A stretch of DNA of 43,551 nucleotides from Bacteroidales bacterium (GCA_023229505.1 JALNZD010000035.1:1-43551), one strand, 5' to 3'. Positions 1 through 8,093 are shown, counted from the first letter of the stretch. The notes: generated from the letters alone by a model not told the origin. Numbers and translations are program-made.

Positions 1-123
1 GCGATTATTTTTCTTTACAAATCAATTTTCAACCAAATTTGAATTTGCAATCTTCCAAAGTCATATTTTTATCGATAATCAGTATTTTTTCATTTTTAAT
101 AAATGTCCCTTTTTAGAGGGGGC

Positions 124-744
124 TCAATCTTTAAGGTTGAAACAGGTACATGGAATGTCGTCAGTCAAAGAATCCAGGAATTTTGCAGCAATTTCATCAT
201 AAAAAAATCTCGTATCCTGCCCGCTGATCTTATAATCTTCGTAATCTTCCTTTAATTTTTTATTCCGGAAAACGTTCTTTTCAAACCAAACCCCGTCGAA
301 AATATACCATTCCCAGATGTTTGTGGCGATCAGGTGTTTAATCTGGCTGTTGTTGTGATCAACTCTTTCCCTGAGGTAATACAGGATCAGTTCTTGAAAA
401 GCTTTGGCATTAGGTTTATCCGGTGAAAGCATTTCCGCTTTATTGCCTGGCCGTTTTACTTCCAGCATAACACCAACCGCCTCGGTAGCAGTTTTTCCGT
501 TATGAATGACAAGGTCTTTCCTATCCTTGGTGTTAATCTCATAATCGCTCTTATACCAGATTTCTTTCAGAAAATCAGCGACGATGTTTTTCAGGTTTTC
601 TTCAGATTCTTTCTCATTAATCCTGCTGAAAAGCCGTTTGAAACCGGTTTTAAAAGATTCCACCTGGTCTCGTCTGAGGCTTGTTTTCCGGTAAGCTTTA
701 TTGAGGGATTCCGATGGTTTGAGCAGTTCCAGTTTCATTAGCAA
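124..744 (-). pseudogene. Truncated N-terminal domain of a type IIG (Eco57I-like) restriction-modification enzyme
   Basis: The 206-residue product resembles the N-terminal nuclease region (DUF7149-type) of large single-chain type IIG restriction-methylation enzymes, which normally exceed 900 residues. A PD-(D/E)XK-like signature is visible: D at 'KDLVIHNG' (about residue 77) followed by 'VMLEVKRPG' (about 92-100), giving the E-x-K pair. The helicase-like, methyltransferase (NPPY) and target-recognition parts are absent. The frame closes at TGA right after 'CFNLKD', a point at which I recall homologues continuing, and the 123 bases beyond it contain no continuation. It stands alone, with no methylase or specificity gene in the window. 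I infer a degraded remnant or a deletion junction. A free-standing small nuclease is the alternative, but without a partner methylase that would be hazardous unless inactive. The family assignment rests on recall of sequence similarity. Confidence 0.6.
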
Positions 745-1015
745 TGTTTTGGCCTCTCAAATATAACAATAATAACTCAGCCCGACTTTTTGGAAGATGT
801 TTATCCCCTCCGGGTAATTGGTTGAACTGGTCGATTATTCTGCTACAATACTTGAACCGCTACACGGTAGATGGATTTGCTCGGTTTTTAAAGCAGTAAA
901 GCTGCGGCGGAATGGTGGTACAAAAGGCACGAAAGAAGGAAAATATATATGGCCGGAAGATTCCCGTGCAAACGGGAATCCCATTCATATTCGTATCCGC
1001 GTTCTATTTATGAAT
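745..1015. other. Intergenic stretch without a convincing gene
   Basis: This 271-base gap separates the restriction remnant from nosY. Open frames on the plus strand (for example from 818) have no recognisable protein features and run into the nosY coding region, so I treat them as shadows. The only structure I see is the stem-loop at 959-980. Confidence 0.5.
959..980 (-). terminator. Perfect 9-bp stem-loop downstream of nosY, candidate end of the nos operon
   Basis: GATTCCCGT (959-967) and ACGGGAATC (972-980) are exact reverse complements around a four-base loop (GCAA on the plus strand). The hairpin lies 35 bases after the nosY stop on the minus strand, the last gene of the nos operon. No clear T-run follows the stem, so it is either a weak or factor-assisted terminator or an RNA 3'-end stabiliser. 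Confidence 0.45.
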
Positions 1016-1798
1016 TCAAAAATCCTTCCTTCTCGCCAGTCGCAGAAATGCCATTACCGGCAGGACCACCCAGAGCATCAGGGCGCAGTAAGCCACCAAC
1101 ATTCCGGTACCGGTGCCTAAAAACTTGCGGAATACCGCCCCGGTATAGCCCATCAGCGCGGAGATATCAAGCTGCAGCATGATCAGGATCCGTGAAAGAT
1201 CGACCGGGTTGAATAAAGTCATCACCAACGCCAGTTTGTCCTGGGGATATTCTTCGAATAACAGGAGTATCAGCAGGAAAATCCCATCGTAAATCACTGT
1301 TAGAAAAAGCCAGATAAAAATGGCAACACCAAAACCTTTTATCGGGCTTTCAAACCGTATTGTTATGAGAAATGCAATGCCGGTGAAAATAAACGTGAGA
1401 AAAACGCCGCTTATCAGCAGCACCAAAAAGTTTACAAGCGCTTCGCTGGCCATGATCCCAAAGAATATCAAAGGCAAAGAAGTCCCCAAAATAAAGCTGA
1501 TGGCAAGGGACAACGACAATCCAAGATATTTTCCCAGAAAAATTGACCTCCTGGGCAAGGGCAGGGCAAGCAAAAGATCGATGAACTCCCTTGAACTGTA
1601 ATAATACAAAGCTCCAAACAAGGTTCCGATCAGCGGGCAAAGGATCAGAATGATGTTCATCAGGCTGATCACCGTCCTGGGTATATCATAGCTGAAATAC
1701 AGTAACCCTAAAGTTACCAGGAGGAAGAACAGGAAATAAGCATAGGTCCAGCGGCTCCTGCTCAGGTCATAAAAACTGTATTTCAGCACTTTAAACAT
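1016..1798 (-). CDS. nosY: NosY-type ABC transporter permease
   Basis: This 260-residue integral membrane protein is the permease half of the NosFY transporter, which works with NosD in maturing the copper centre of nitrous oxide reductase. About six hydrophobic segments are visible, beginning with one near residues 17-37. A conserved stretch 'YYSSREFIDLLLALPLPRRSIFLGKYLGL' (quoted here only as a landmark around residues 66-94) is typical of NosY-like ABC-2 permeases. Its start overlaps the end of nosF by 8 bases, which implies translational coupling. It is the last gene of the operon and is followed by the 959-980 hairpin. Family assignment is strong because of the nosZ-nosL-nosD-nosF context. 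Confidence 0.88.
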   Translation of the reverse strand: MFKVLKYSFYDLSRSRWTYAYFLFFLLVTLGLLYFSYDIPRTVISLMNIILILCPLIGTLFGALYYYSSREFIDLLLALPLPRRSIFLGKYLGLSLSLAISFILGTSLPLIFFGIMASEALVNFLVLLISGVFLTFIFTGIAFLITIRFESPIKGFGVAIFIWLFLTVIYDGIFLLILLLFEEYPQDKLALVMTLFNPVDLSRILIMLQLDISALMGYTGAVFRKFLGTGTGMLVAYCALMLWVVLPVMAFLRLARRKDF

Positions 1799-2498
1799 GG
1801 CCCTGGTTAATTAAGATGCCGGCAATCGCCCTTTCCAGATTTGTGTCGTTGCTCTGCGCTTTAAGATTTTCAACTTTGCCCTGGAAATATATTTTACCCT
1901 CCAGGATGAAAATGACTTCATCTGCCAATTCCTCCACGAGGCTGACCATATGCGTGGTAAGCAGGATGGCTTTACCTGCCTCCTTTTTCCTGATCAGCAA
2001 ATCCTTGAACCTGATAAGCGCCAGGGGATCAAGCCCGACGGTAGGCTCATCAAGGATCAGGTAATGGCAATCGAACATGAAGGCGATCAGGATATTGACT
2101 TTCTGGCGCGTCCCGCCGGATAAATAGCGCAGTGGTTTGCCCAGGTAAGGCTCTAATCCGAATAAACTGATCAGTTCGTCATCAAAGGCAGGCTGGTTCC
2201 GGATATCTTTCACCATCCTGATCAGCTCTCTCAGCCTGAGGTTTTCCGGAAACCTGGCGATCTGGGGTAAATACCCGATATCACGCCGGTAAAGCCAGTC
2301 GCCTTCAATATTCCTGCCCCCAACAGTGATCTCACCCTGCTGTCCTATCACCATCCCTAATATACATTTGATCAGGGTTGTCTTACCGGAGCCGTTTGGC
2401 CCCAGCACAGCAGTGATACGAGCGTCCGGCAAATCAATGTCCACGCCTTTCAGAACCCCGGTTTTCCCGTAAGCTTTATGTAAATCCCTGATAATCAT
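1791..2498 (-). CDS. nosF: NosF, ABC transporter ATP-binding protein
   Basis: This 235-residue cytoplasmic ATPase powers the NosFY transporter needed to mature NosZ. The motifs are complete: Walker A GPNGSGKTT at residues 33-41, ABC signature LSGGT at 126-130, Walker B YLILDE at 146-151 followed by the D-loop 'GLDP', and a switch histidine in 'LLTTHM'. The length is slightly short but normal for NosF-like proteins. Its ATG overlaps the nosD stop by four bases (ATGA arrangement) and its end overlaps nosY by 8 bases, so D-F-Y are almost certainly translated from one message. By itself the sequence could be any small ABC ATPase; the neighbours fix the name. Confidence 0.9.
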   Translation of the reverse strand: MIIRDLHKAYGKTGVLKGVDIDLPDARITAVLGPNGSGKTTLIKCILGMVIGQQGEITVGGRNIEGDWLYRRDIGYLPQIARFPENLRLRELIRMVKDIRNQPAFDDELISLFGLEPYLGKPLRYLSGGTRQKVNILIAFMFDCHYLILDEPTVGLDPLALIRFKDLLIRKKEAGKAILLTTHMVSLVEELADEVIFILEGKIYFQGKVENLKAQSNDTNLERAIAGILINQGHV

Positions 2499-3769
2499 TT
2501 GAATAATATTTGATGCATCTGCGGGGACCGGTCTTCCAGGGTCTGTGGTGTGATGGCAGGCATTACCTTCTCAGCAAAATTGAGCAAGCCGACGAAAGGG
2601 CTTCTCAGCAGGATGATCGACGACGGTACTCTTCCGGTGACCAGGGAAAACAATTTCACCGGTTTATACGGTACATCACCCGATCCATCCCTGTCAAGGT
2701 CATAGCCTGTGTAATCACTCCAGAAATTTCCGTCGTAATTATTATAATTTGTTGAATTATTCGTAATCACGTCAAATGTATTCGACTGAAAATTATTGCC
2801 CGTGATCACATTATCAGAGCAGCTCCCCAGTATCTTCAATGCCCATCCATTGTTGATGAATTCGTTATTTTCCATCCTGATGCGGTTGGATCCGTCTGCA
2901 AAAATACCGACCGTATTTTCATTAAAAGTGTTCCCCCTGATTTCCCCATCGACGATATCTTTGAGAAGAAGTCCATATGCATTGCTTCCCCAGTTTTTTT
3001 CAAACAGATTCTCATACATCCTGATATGATGCGAAAACATGACCGCCACACCGGCGCCATTGTCCCTGAAAGTGTTCTTTATATAATCGTCGTTGTTCGA
3101 GAACATAAAATGCAGGCCATAACGAAGGTTTTTCTCACTGGTATTTCCCGTGATGGTGCTGTTCTCCACAAATTCGAAATAAATGCCATCCCGGTGCTGG
3201 CGGCAGGTATTGCGTTCGACAAGGATATTCTTTGAATACCAGATATGAATGGCATTTCCGGAAGAAAACTCATCCTTCGCCTGGCCTTCGATAAAATTAT
3301 TCCTGACGATGCAATGATGGGCATTTTTAAGGTAAATGCCAAAAAAGGTATCTATAAGCCTGTTATTTTCTATCCGGCAAAAACCATGATGTTCGACTTT
3401 TATCCCGGCAAGGTCCTTGACAAAACTTACCCCGCAATTTTGTACCTGGAAACCTGATAAGTTCACACTATCCGCCAGGATCGTAAAGACTTCATTGGAC
3501 CCGCCTCCATCAACAACAGGTAAATCAATGCCGATGATGTCCAGTTTTTTATTGATAAGAATATTTCCTTCCTGGTAAAATCCGGCATGTACGATGATGA
3601 CATCTCCATTTTCAGCTCTACAGACGGCAGTAGTGATATTACTTATCGCTAAATTTGATGCTACAGACAGGGTGTCGGCCAATAATGACTGTTCAGAAAA
3701 TAAAAGAAAGGTAAGTATGTATAAAAAAGCCTGGGAGCTGGTTTTCATCCGCCTGGAGATTGTCATCAT
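2495..3769 (-). CDS. nosD: NosD, periplasmic right-handed beta-helix copper-assembly protein
   Basis: NosD is the periplasmic partner of NosFY in building the Cu-Z centre of NosZ. The 424-residue product has an N-terminal signal peptide and then many parallel beta-helix (PbH1) repeats rich in 'N.I..N.F..N' patterns, for example 'NNRLIDTFFGIYLKN' near residue 134 and repeated forms through about residue 345. The Met at residue 8 (position 3748) may be the true start, because it gives a more compact signal peptide than the 'MMTISRR' extension. It lies 16 bases after nosL and overlaps nosF by four bases. Length and repeat content match NosD. Confidence 0.9.
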   Translation of the reverse strand: MMTISRRMKTSSQAFLYILTFLLFSEQSLLADTLSVASNLAISNITTAVCRAENGDVIIVHAGFYQEGNILINKKLDIIGIDLPVVDGGGSNEVFTILADSVNLSGFQVQNCGVSFVKDLAGIKVEHHGFCRIENNRLIDTFFGIYLKNAHHCIVRNNFIEGQAKDEFSSGNAIHIWYSKNILVERNTCRQHRDGIYFEFVENSTITGNTSEKNLRYGLHFMFSNNDDYIKNTFRDNGAGVAVMFSHHIRMYENLFEKNWGSNAYGLLLKDIVDGEIRGNTFNENTVGIFADGSNRIRMENNEFINNGWALKILGSCSDNVITGNNFQSNTFDVITNNSTNYNNYDGNFWSDYTGYDLDRDGSGDVPYKPVKLFSLVTGRVPSSIILLRSPFVGLLNFAEKVMPAITPQTLEDRSPQMHQILFK

Positions 3770-3785
3770 TCTTTCATCCCGGTTA

Positions 3786-4229
3786 TTAATGGAGGTTCCC
3801 GAATTCCAGGAGCAGGTTGTCCCAGGAAAATAATACCCCGCCGAATTGTTCCCTGAATGGAAGAGCTTCGCCCTCGTCCTGAAAAGCCGTCAAATACCTC
3901 CCCATCGGACTTGGCAGGTTTTTACAGTGCAGCACCTGGCTGGTGCTTGCATCCACCAGTTGTTCAGGATGATTGAATGGGGTCACCAAAACCAGTTTGA
4001 CATTTTCGTTACTTACTTTATTCCCTTTTAAATACTCTACCAGACATTCGACTGAATCAAACTTGTAAACTTTCCCTTTAGCCGTAACTATCTCTGTTCC
4101 ATATCTTTTATCCATGATGGTCATTTCGCAATTTACGCAATGATCCTCCCCGTAATTTATTTTTTCGGGTCCTACCGAGCAGGCAACAAAAACCAGGATG
4201 ACAACAGCTGAAAGGAAGATTTTTTTCAT
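3786..4229 (-). CDS. nosL: NosL, copper-binding lipoprotein for NosZ maturation
   Basis: NosL is an outer-surface or periplasmic copper chaperone that delivers Cu(I) to NosD/NosZ. The 147-residue product starts with a lipoprotein signal whose lipobox ends at Cys17 (FVAC). The family copper site C-x-x-C-x-M is seen at Cys31, Cys34 and Met36, and the conserved 'PSPMG' element lies near residue 107. Its start overlaps the stop of the upstream membrane-protein gene by four bases (ATGA), so the two are coupled. Size and motifs agree with NosL of clade II clusters. Confidence 0.92.
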   Translation of the reverse strand: MKKIFLSAVVILVFVACSVGPEKINYGEDHCVNCEMTIMDKRYGTEIVTAKGKVYKFDSVECLVEYLKGNKVSNENVKLVLVTPFNHPEQLVDASTSQVLHCKNLPSPMGRYLTAFQDEGEALPFREQFGGVLFSWDNLLLEFGNLH

Positions 4230-4813
4230 AAAGTCGACTTTCGTTTACCGGTGAAAAATGCAAGAAATCCCATTAACATCGATAATCCATAAAACAGACT
4301 TCCCCAATTGGGATAAGAAGAAGCTTTAAAGTTGAGAAGCATTTTCGTCCCGAAAAGCGGTGGTTGATAAGCCATGCCTGGTACTTTAATCGGTGCCGTG
4401 GGCGACAGGTTATGGCCATAATCATATTCCCAAAGGTGGAAATCATAAACACCGAGGATCCCCAGGACAACAAACAAGATTCCCCATGTCAGGAACAGCC
4501 AACGCTTATTCAGAATCGCGAAAAAGATCGCCAGTACACCCATTCCGGCAATAACAAACGGGAAGTACTTCAGTTCAGGGATTGAATCCGGAACAATGAA
4601 TTTCATCCCGACATAATGATTCAGGATATTGATATTCTGAAGGGTCCCGGGAGTATCGCCGGTGATCTTGTTAATCCAGATATACATGGCAATACCGCCC
4701 GGATATTGCGGCGCAACAAGCGTTATCTTCCAGATAGGAAACAAAAAGAGAAAGATCAGCATGATTGCTGCAAGAACCATTAATAATCGCGGCAGGGCCT
4801 TCATTTTTGACAA
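4226..4813 (-). CDS. Four-helix membrane protein of the clade II nos cluster (NosB candidate)
   Basis: This 195-residue protein has about four hydrophobic helices (near residues 8-30, 83-100, 105-123 and 168-187). Between the first two is a periplasmic-looking loop with 'QYPGGIAMYI' and 'ILNHYVGM'. It sits directly between nosZ and nosL and is coupled to nosL by an ATGA overlap. Clade II clusters characteristically carry a transmembrane-protein gene beside nosZ, called nosB in other organisms, and I infer that this is that gene or its Bacteroidota counterpart. Its biochemical role is not established; membrane anchoring or electron or copper supply to NosZ are possibilities. No metal-binding Cys motif is visible. 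Confidence 0.75.
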   Translation of the reverse strand: MSKMKALPRLLMVLAAIMLIFLFLFPIWKITLVAPQYPGGIAMYIWINKITGDTPGTLQNINILNHYVGMKFIVPDSIPELKYFPFVIAGMGVLAIFFAILNKRWLFLTWGILFVVLGILGVYDFHLWEYDYGHNLSPTAPIKVPGMAYQPPLFGTKMLLNFKASSYPNWGSLFYGLSMLMGFLAFFTGKRKSTL

Positions 4814-4820
4814 TCATAAT

Positions 4821-4857
4821 GGCTGCCTGTCCCACATGTTTTGCAGGCCAGGCAGCC
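4821..4857 (-). other. Intercistronic stem-loop after nosZ
   Basis: GGCTGCCTG (4821-4829) and CAGGCAGCC (4849-4857) form a perfect GC-rich 9-bp stem with a 19-base loop, placed between the nosZ stop and the next gene. No T-run follows on the minus strand, so it looks more like an RNA 3'-stabilising or processing hairpin than an intrinsic terminator. It would allow nosZ message to exceed that of the maturation genes. Confidence 0.5.
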
Positions 4858-4878
4858 TGTTTGTTTAATTAAAATCCG

Positions 4879-6840
4879 TTATTCCGTCGCACCGGTCGAC
4901 CATTTCAGCGGTACATCAGATCCTTTCGCGGAAACCCTGACATAACCCTGCATTTCCTGGTGCAAAGCAGAACAGAAATCGGTGCAGTAGAACGGAAATA
5001 CCCCGGGCCTGTCAGGCTCCCAGAGGAGTGTCTCCGTTTGTCCCGGCATAATAAGCAATTCAGCATTCCTGGAACTCTGGATGGCAAATCCATGAGGGAC
5101 ATCCCAGTCCTGCTCCAGGTTTGTCAGATGAAAATAAACTTTATCACCGACCCGGATCCCTTCAATGTTATCCGGGGCAAAATGACTTCTTATGGCAGTC
5201 ATATAGACCCTGACCACATTCCCTTCGCGGACAACTTTCGTTTCGGCCTCACTTTTAGCAACATAGGGATGATTATTCTCTGACAATAAGAAGAATTGCT
5301 TTGATTTTGGCTTTATAAGTTCAGCCGGTATGCCCTGGCCGTAATGCGGCTCGCCGATAGTCGGGAAATCAAGCAGAAGCTGCATCTTATCGCCTGATAT
5401 ATCATAAAGCTGGGCCGCCTGGTTCAATTCCGGACCTGTGGGTAGATAACGGTCTTTTGTTATCTTGTTCAGGGCCAGCATATATTTACCAAAAGGCTTT
5501 TTCGAATCGCCTCCGGGGATCATGAGGTGACCGACGGAATAATAACAGGGGATCCGGTCTAAAACTTCCCAGGAACCAACTTTCCATTTCACGACTTCGG
5601 AAGAAATAAAGAAAGTAGTATAAGCATTGCCTTTGTCATCGAACTCCGTATGCAGGGGGCCTAATCCGCCGCTTATGACCATTCCGGCCAGCACATCCTC
5701 GTATTTAATGACTGGAATCCCCTCGATAGTGGTTTCAAACGACTTGTTTTCAATGGCCTTCAGCATTTTGGTGAATGAGTGGACAGCCATATCGGCAGAA
5801 AGTTTACCGGCACCGACGATATATTCACCTGTTGGGTCAATATCCACGCCGTGAGGTGATTTGGGAGTCGGGAGAAAATAGACCATATCCGGGCATTCAG
5901 AAGGGATCAGCACCTTGACAGTCTTTTTTTCTTCTGATGTTGCCATGTGTGTTTTATCCTCATAGACATTATGGAAATAGCTTGCCGGCATTTCCCTTGC
6001 CTTACCGGCTTTAACATATTCCTCAGCTTTCTTCCAGTTCACGGCGGCGATAAAGTCCTTGTCGTACTGGGAAGCATTGGCTTCCATAAGCGTATTGGCC
6101 TGTTCCGTGTTATAGCTGGTAAAGAATGTCCAACCGTGCGATTTACCTTTTCCGGAATGAGCCAGGTCATAACTGAAAGCCGGGAGCAATATCTGGAAGG
6201 CAATTTCCATTTTCCCGGTTTCCGGATTGACAGAAATAAAAGAGAGGACCCCTTTGAAATTCTCCTTAAAAGACCCGATCGGGACATCCTTTTGCGGGAA
6301 AGGAACGCTGAAACGTGTTCCGGCGACCACATACTCTGTGTTCTCTGTGGTAAATGGTGAACTGTGGTTGCCTCCGCTATTAGGGATTTCAATAATCTCA
6401 GCTGTTTCAAATGTTGTCAGGTCCAACCGGGCAATCCTGGGCGTATTGTTTCCATTGATAAACAGCCATCTTCCGTCAGGTATGCCGGCCGTCTGGGATA
6501 ATTCGGGGTGATGTGCATCATCCCATGATACAAAGCCGAAGGAGGTCTGCAAAAGAGGCTTTGTTTCTTCATTAAAGCCGTATCCTTTTTCCGCATCCAC
6601 AGAAAAAACGGGGATGACTTTCAGCAATCTCCCGGAAGGCAATCCATATACACTCACCTGTCCGCTGAAACCACCGGACAGGAAGGCATAGAATTCATCC
6701 ATCTGGCCTGGGGCAACATACACTTTGGAAGCGGCATCACTGCTGCTTTCCCCAAGGTTGCGTCCCCCATGTTTTGGCTGGCAGGACCAGAGTAAACCTA
6801 CCATTATAGTGCTGAAAAATAGAATTGATTTGATTTTCAT
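4879..6840 (-). CDS. nosZ: Nitrous oxide reductase, clade II (Sec-dependent) lipoprotein type
   Basis: NosZ reduces N2O to N2 in the periplasm. The 653-residue product has a Sec lipoprotein signal (lipobox LWSC, Cys20) in place of the twin-arginine signal of clade I. The seven-bladed domain holds candidate Cu-Z histidines H110, H111, H159, H330, H397, H438 and H499. The H110-H159 spacing (49) and the H438-H499 spacing (61) match what I recall for well-studied NosZ. The C-terminal cupredoxin domain holds the Cu-A ligands H583, C619, C623, H627 and M630 in 'CTDFCSALHQEM'. The start is supported by the signal peptide. It is flanked by a palindrome upstream and a stem-loop downstream. An upstream lipoprotein cytochrome c is the likely electron donor. 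Confidence 0.96.
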   Translation of the reverse strand: MKIKSILFFSTIMVGLLWSCQPKHGGRNLGESSSDAASKVYVAPGQMDEFYAFLSGGFSGQVSVYGLPSGRLLKVIPVFSVDAEKGYGFNEETKPLLQTSFGFVSWDDAHHPELSQTAGIPDGRWLFINGNNTPRIARLDLTTFETAEIIEIPNSGGNHSSPFTTENTEYVVAGTRFSVPFPQKDVPIGSFKENFKGVLSFISVNPETGKMEIAFQILLPAFSYDLAHSGKGKSHGWTFFTSYNTEQANTLMEANASQYDKDFIAAVNWKKAEEYVKAGKAREMPASYFHNVYEDKTHMATSEEKKTVKVLIPSECPDMVYFLPTPKSPHGVDIDPTGEYIVGAGKLSADMAVHSFTKMLKAIENKSFETTIEGIPVIKYEDVLAGMVISGGLGPLHTEFDDKGNAYTTFFISSEVVKWKVGSWEVLDRIPCYYSVGHLMIPGGDSKKPFGKYMLALNKITKDRYLPTGPELNQAAQLYDISGDKMQLLLDFPTIGEPHYGQGIPAELIKPKSKQFFLLSENNHPYVAKSEAETKVVREGNVVRVYMTAIRSHFAPDNIEGIRVGDKVYFHLTNLEQDWDVPHGFAIQSSRNAELLIMPGQTETLLWEPDRPGVFPFYCTDFCSALHQEMQGYVRVSAKGSDVPLKWSTGATE

Positions 6841-6967
6841 ATTATTTAGGTTATTGGTTATTAGTTAGCGGTTATTAGTCATTGGTTATTAGTCATTAGT
6901 TAGTTGTAGGGTTCACCGGCCGGTGAACCCTACAGGTGAATCCACTGCCGACTGTCAACTGTCAACT
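6841..6967. repeat. Phrase-like repeat block with a 30-bp perfect palindrome between cytochrome c and nosZ
   Basis: The block opens with reiterated 'ttattggttattag/tcattagtt' units (6850-6904). It continues with a perfect 30-bp palindrome at 6905-6934 (left half TGTAGGGTTCACCGG, right half its exact complement) and ends with a doubled 'actgtcaactgtcaact'. Such text-like repeats are familiar from intergenic regions of environmental Bacteroidota. Being inside the operon, the palindrome will form a strong RNA hairpin just ahead of the nosZ leader. Confidence 0.7.
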
Positions 6968-6968
6968 C

Positions 6969-7439
6969 CTACTTCAACGTCCTGAAATACTCCAGCACCT
7001 TCCTGGCTTGTTCTGCAGTCAGGTGTTGATTGGCCATGGGTGCCAGGTTATACTCGACCAGGAGCTTTTTGGCTATCGGGTCTGATTTTACCATTTCTTC
7101 CGGGTTAAGGATCATGTTCATGATCCATTCCGGTGAGCGGCGGTCCAATATACCTTTTGGTGCCGGTCCGACGAACTTATCCTGGGGTTTGTGGCAGGCC
7201 AGGCACTTTTCCTTGTAGATCTGCTCACCTTCCGCGGCCATTGTTGGGTTGATTTCCTCCAGTAAAATCTTCCTGACCGGGCCGATACCTTTGTTATTCA
7301 TCGGGTCACCCGGATTTGTTTGTGCTGCCTGTGCTGGTTTTTCTGTTCCGCCTGATTGCTTTTGCTCACCTGTTCCTCCGCAATTGTACAGAAAAATTAC
7401 GCTAAGCAGTAAAACCAGGACTCTTGCAACTTTTTTCAT
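6969..7439 (-). CDS. Lipoprotein monoheme cytochrome c, first gene of the nos operon
   Basis: This 156-residue protein carries a lipobox ending at Cys20 (LYNC) and a flexible linker rich in Gln, Gly, Ala and Pro up to about residue 45. A single class I cytochrome c domain follows, with heme motif C79-L-A-C82-H83 and probable axial Met135 in 'NLAPMANQ'. It precedes nosZ in the same direction, 128 bases away, behind the only convincing promoter of the cluster, so it is probably the electron donor or entry point to NosZ. Being lipid-anchored like NosZ would keep donor and acceptor on the same membrane surface. The donor role is inferred from position and not shown by the sequence. Confidence 0.88.
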   Translation of the reverse strand: MKKVARVLVLLLSVIFLYNCGGTGEQKQSGGTEKPAQAAQTNPGDPMNNKGIGPVRKILLEEINPTMAAEGEQIYKEKCLACHKPQDKFVGPAPKGILDRRSPEWIMNMILNPEEMVKSDPIAKKLLVEYNLAPMANQHLTAEQARKVLEYFRTLK

Positions 7440-7479
7440 TTTGAATTAGATTTATAAATACTAGTAATTTATTGAGCTA

Positions 7480-7510
7480 TAAAGATATAAAACAAACTTA
7501 GAAAATACAA
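7480..7510 (-). promoter_or_regulatory. Promoter of the cytochrome c-nos operon
   Basis: On the minus strand a TTG (-33 element, plus coordinates 7508-7510) is followed after 20 bases by TATCTTTA (7487-7480), one mismatch from the Bacteroidota -7 consensus TAnnTTTG. Transcription would begin near 7475, leaving a leader of about 35 bases before the cytochrome c ATG. Confidence 0.6.
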
Positions 7511-7520
7511 GTATGCTAGA

Positions 7521-7538
7521 TTGTAACAATTGTTACAA
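7521..7538. promoter_or_regulatory. 18-bp perfect palindromic operator, CRP/FNR-superfamily type
   Basis: TTGTAACAATTGTTACAA is an exact inverted repeat centred 50-60 bases upstream of the predicted nos start site, the distance expected for an activator of the CRP/FNR superfamily. The half-site TTGTAAC resembles operators of nitrogen-oxide-responsive members such as HcpR or DNR (family knowledge; the exact regulator is inference). No regulator gene of this family is in the window. Confidence 0.6.
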
Positions 7539-7592
7539 AGGAGGATTTTTTTATCGATGAATTAAAGCGAGGGGTTAGACCTCATACCACAT

Positions 7593-8093
7593 TCAACCCC
7601 CTTTCTGGTTCTCATAATCCAGCACCTCATTATTAATAAAATCGAGCTTAACGCCGGCCATCCGGAACATTTCTTCCGATTCCGCTCCGGCGTGATAGCG
7701 GTTCTGGCACACCACCCTTTCGATGCCGCAGTTAATGATGAGCATGGCGCAAGTCCGGCAGGGGGTCATGCGGCAATAAAGGGTCCCGCCTTCGAGCGCC
7801 ATCCCCCGGCGGGCAGCCTGGCAGATAGCGTTTTGCTCGGCATGCACGGTGCGGACACAGTGCTGGGTAACAGAACCATCGTCATGCACTACCTTTTTTA
7901 TCAGGTGACCGACGTCATCACAATGAGGGAGGCCTTTCGGAGAGCCGACGTAGCCTGTAACCAGCACCTGGCGGTCACGCACGATCACGCAGCCGCTGCG
8001 GCCACGGTCGCAGGTGGCCCGCTTCGCAGCTGCATGCGCTAAATCGAGGAAATATTCGTCCCAGGTAGGCCTGATATGTTTCTTTTCAGTCAT
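7593..8093 (-). CDS. Deoxycytidylate (dCMP) deaminase family protein
   Basis: This zinc-dependent deaminase is expected to convert dCMP to dUMP for dTTP synthesis. The 166-residue product has the catalytic H84-A85-E86 and the second zinc motif P111-C112-R113-T114-C115. It also has the family-specific 'RSGCVIV' segment near residue 32 and further Cys/His residues (C28, C35, H58, C59) that in related enzymes form an extra structural metal site. Length is typical. Its ATG overlaps the end of the upstream P-loop kinase gene by 8 bases, so the two are co-translated. The pair resembles, in separate chains, the kinase-deaminase fusion of DcdV/AvcD antiphage proteins; a housekeeping role is equally possible. 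Confidence 0.9.
   Translation of the reverse strand: MTEKKHIRPTWDEYFLDLAHAAAKRATCDRGRSGCVIVRDRQVLVTGYVGSPKGLPHCDDVGHLIKKVVHDDGSVTQHCVRTVHAEQNAICQAARRGMALEGGTLYCRMTPCRTCAMLIINCGIERVVCQNRYHAGAESEEMFRMAGVKLDFINNEVLDYENQKGG

Noticed and set aside
818..1182. Open frames on the plus strand between the restriction remnant and nosY
   Set aside because: No domain, signal peptide or promoter is visible, and they run into nosY on the other strand; they look like chance frames.
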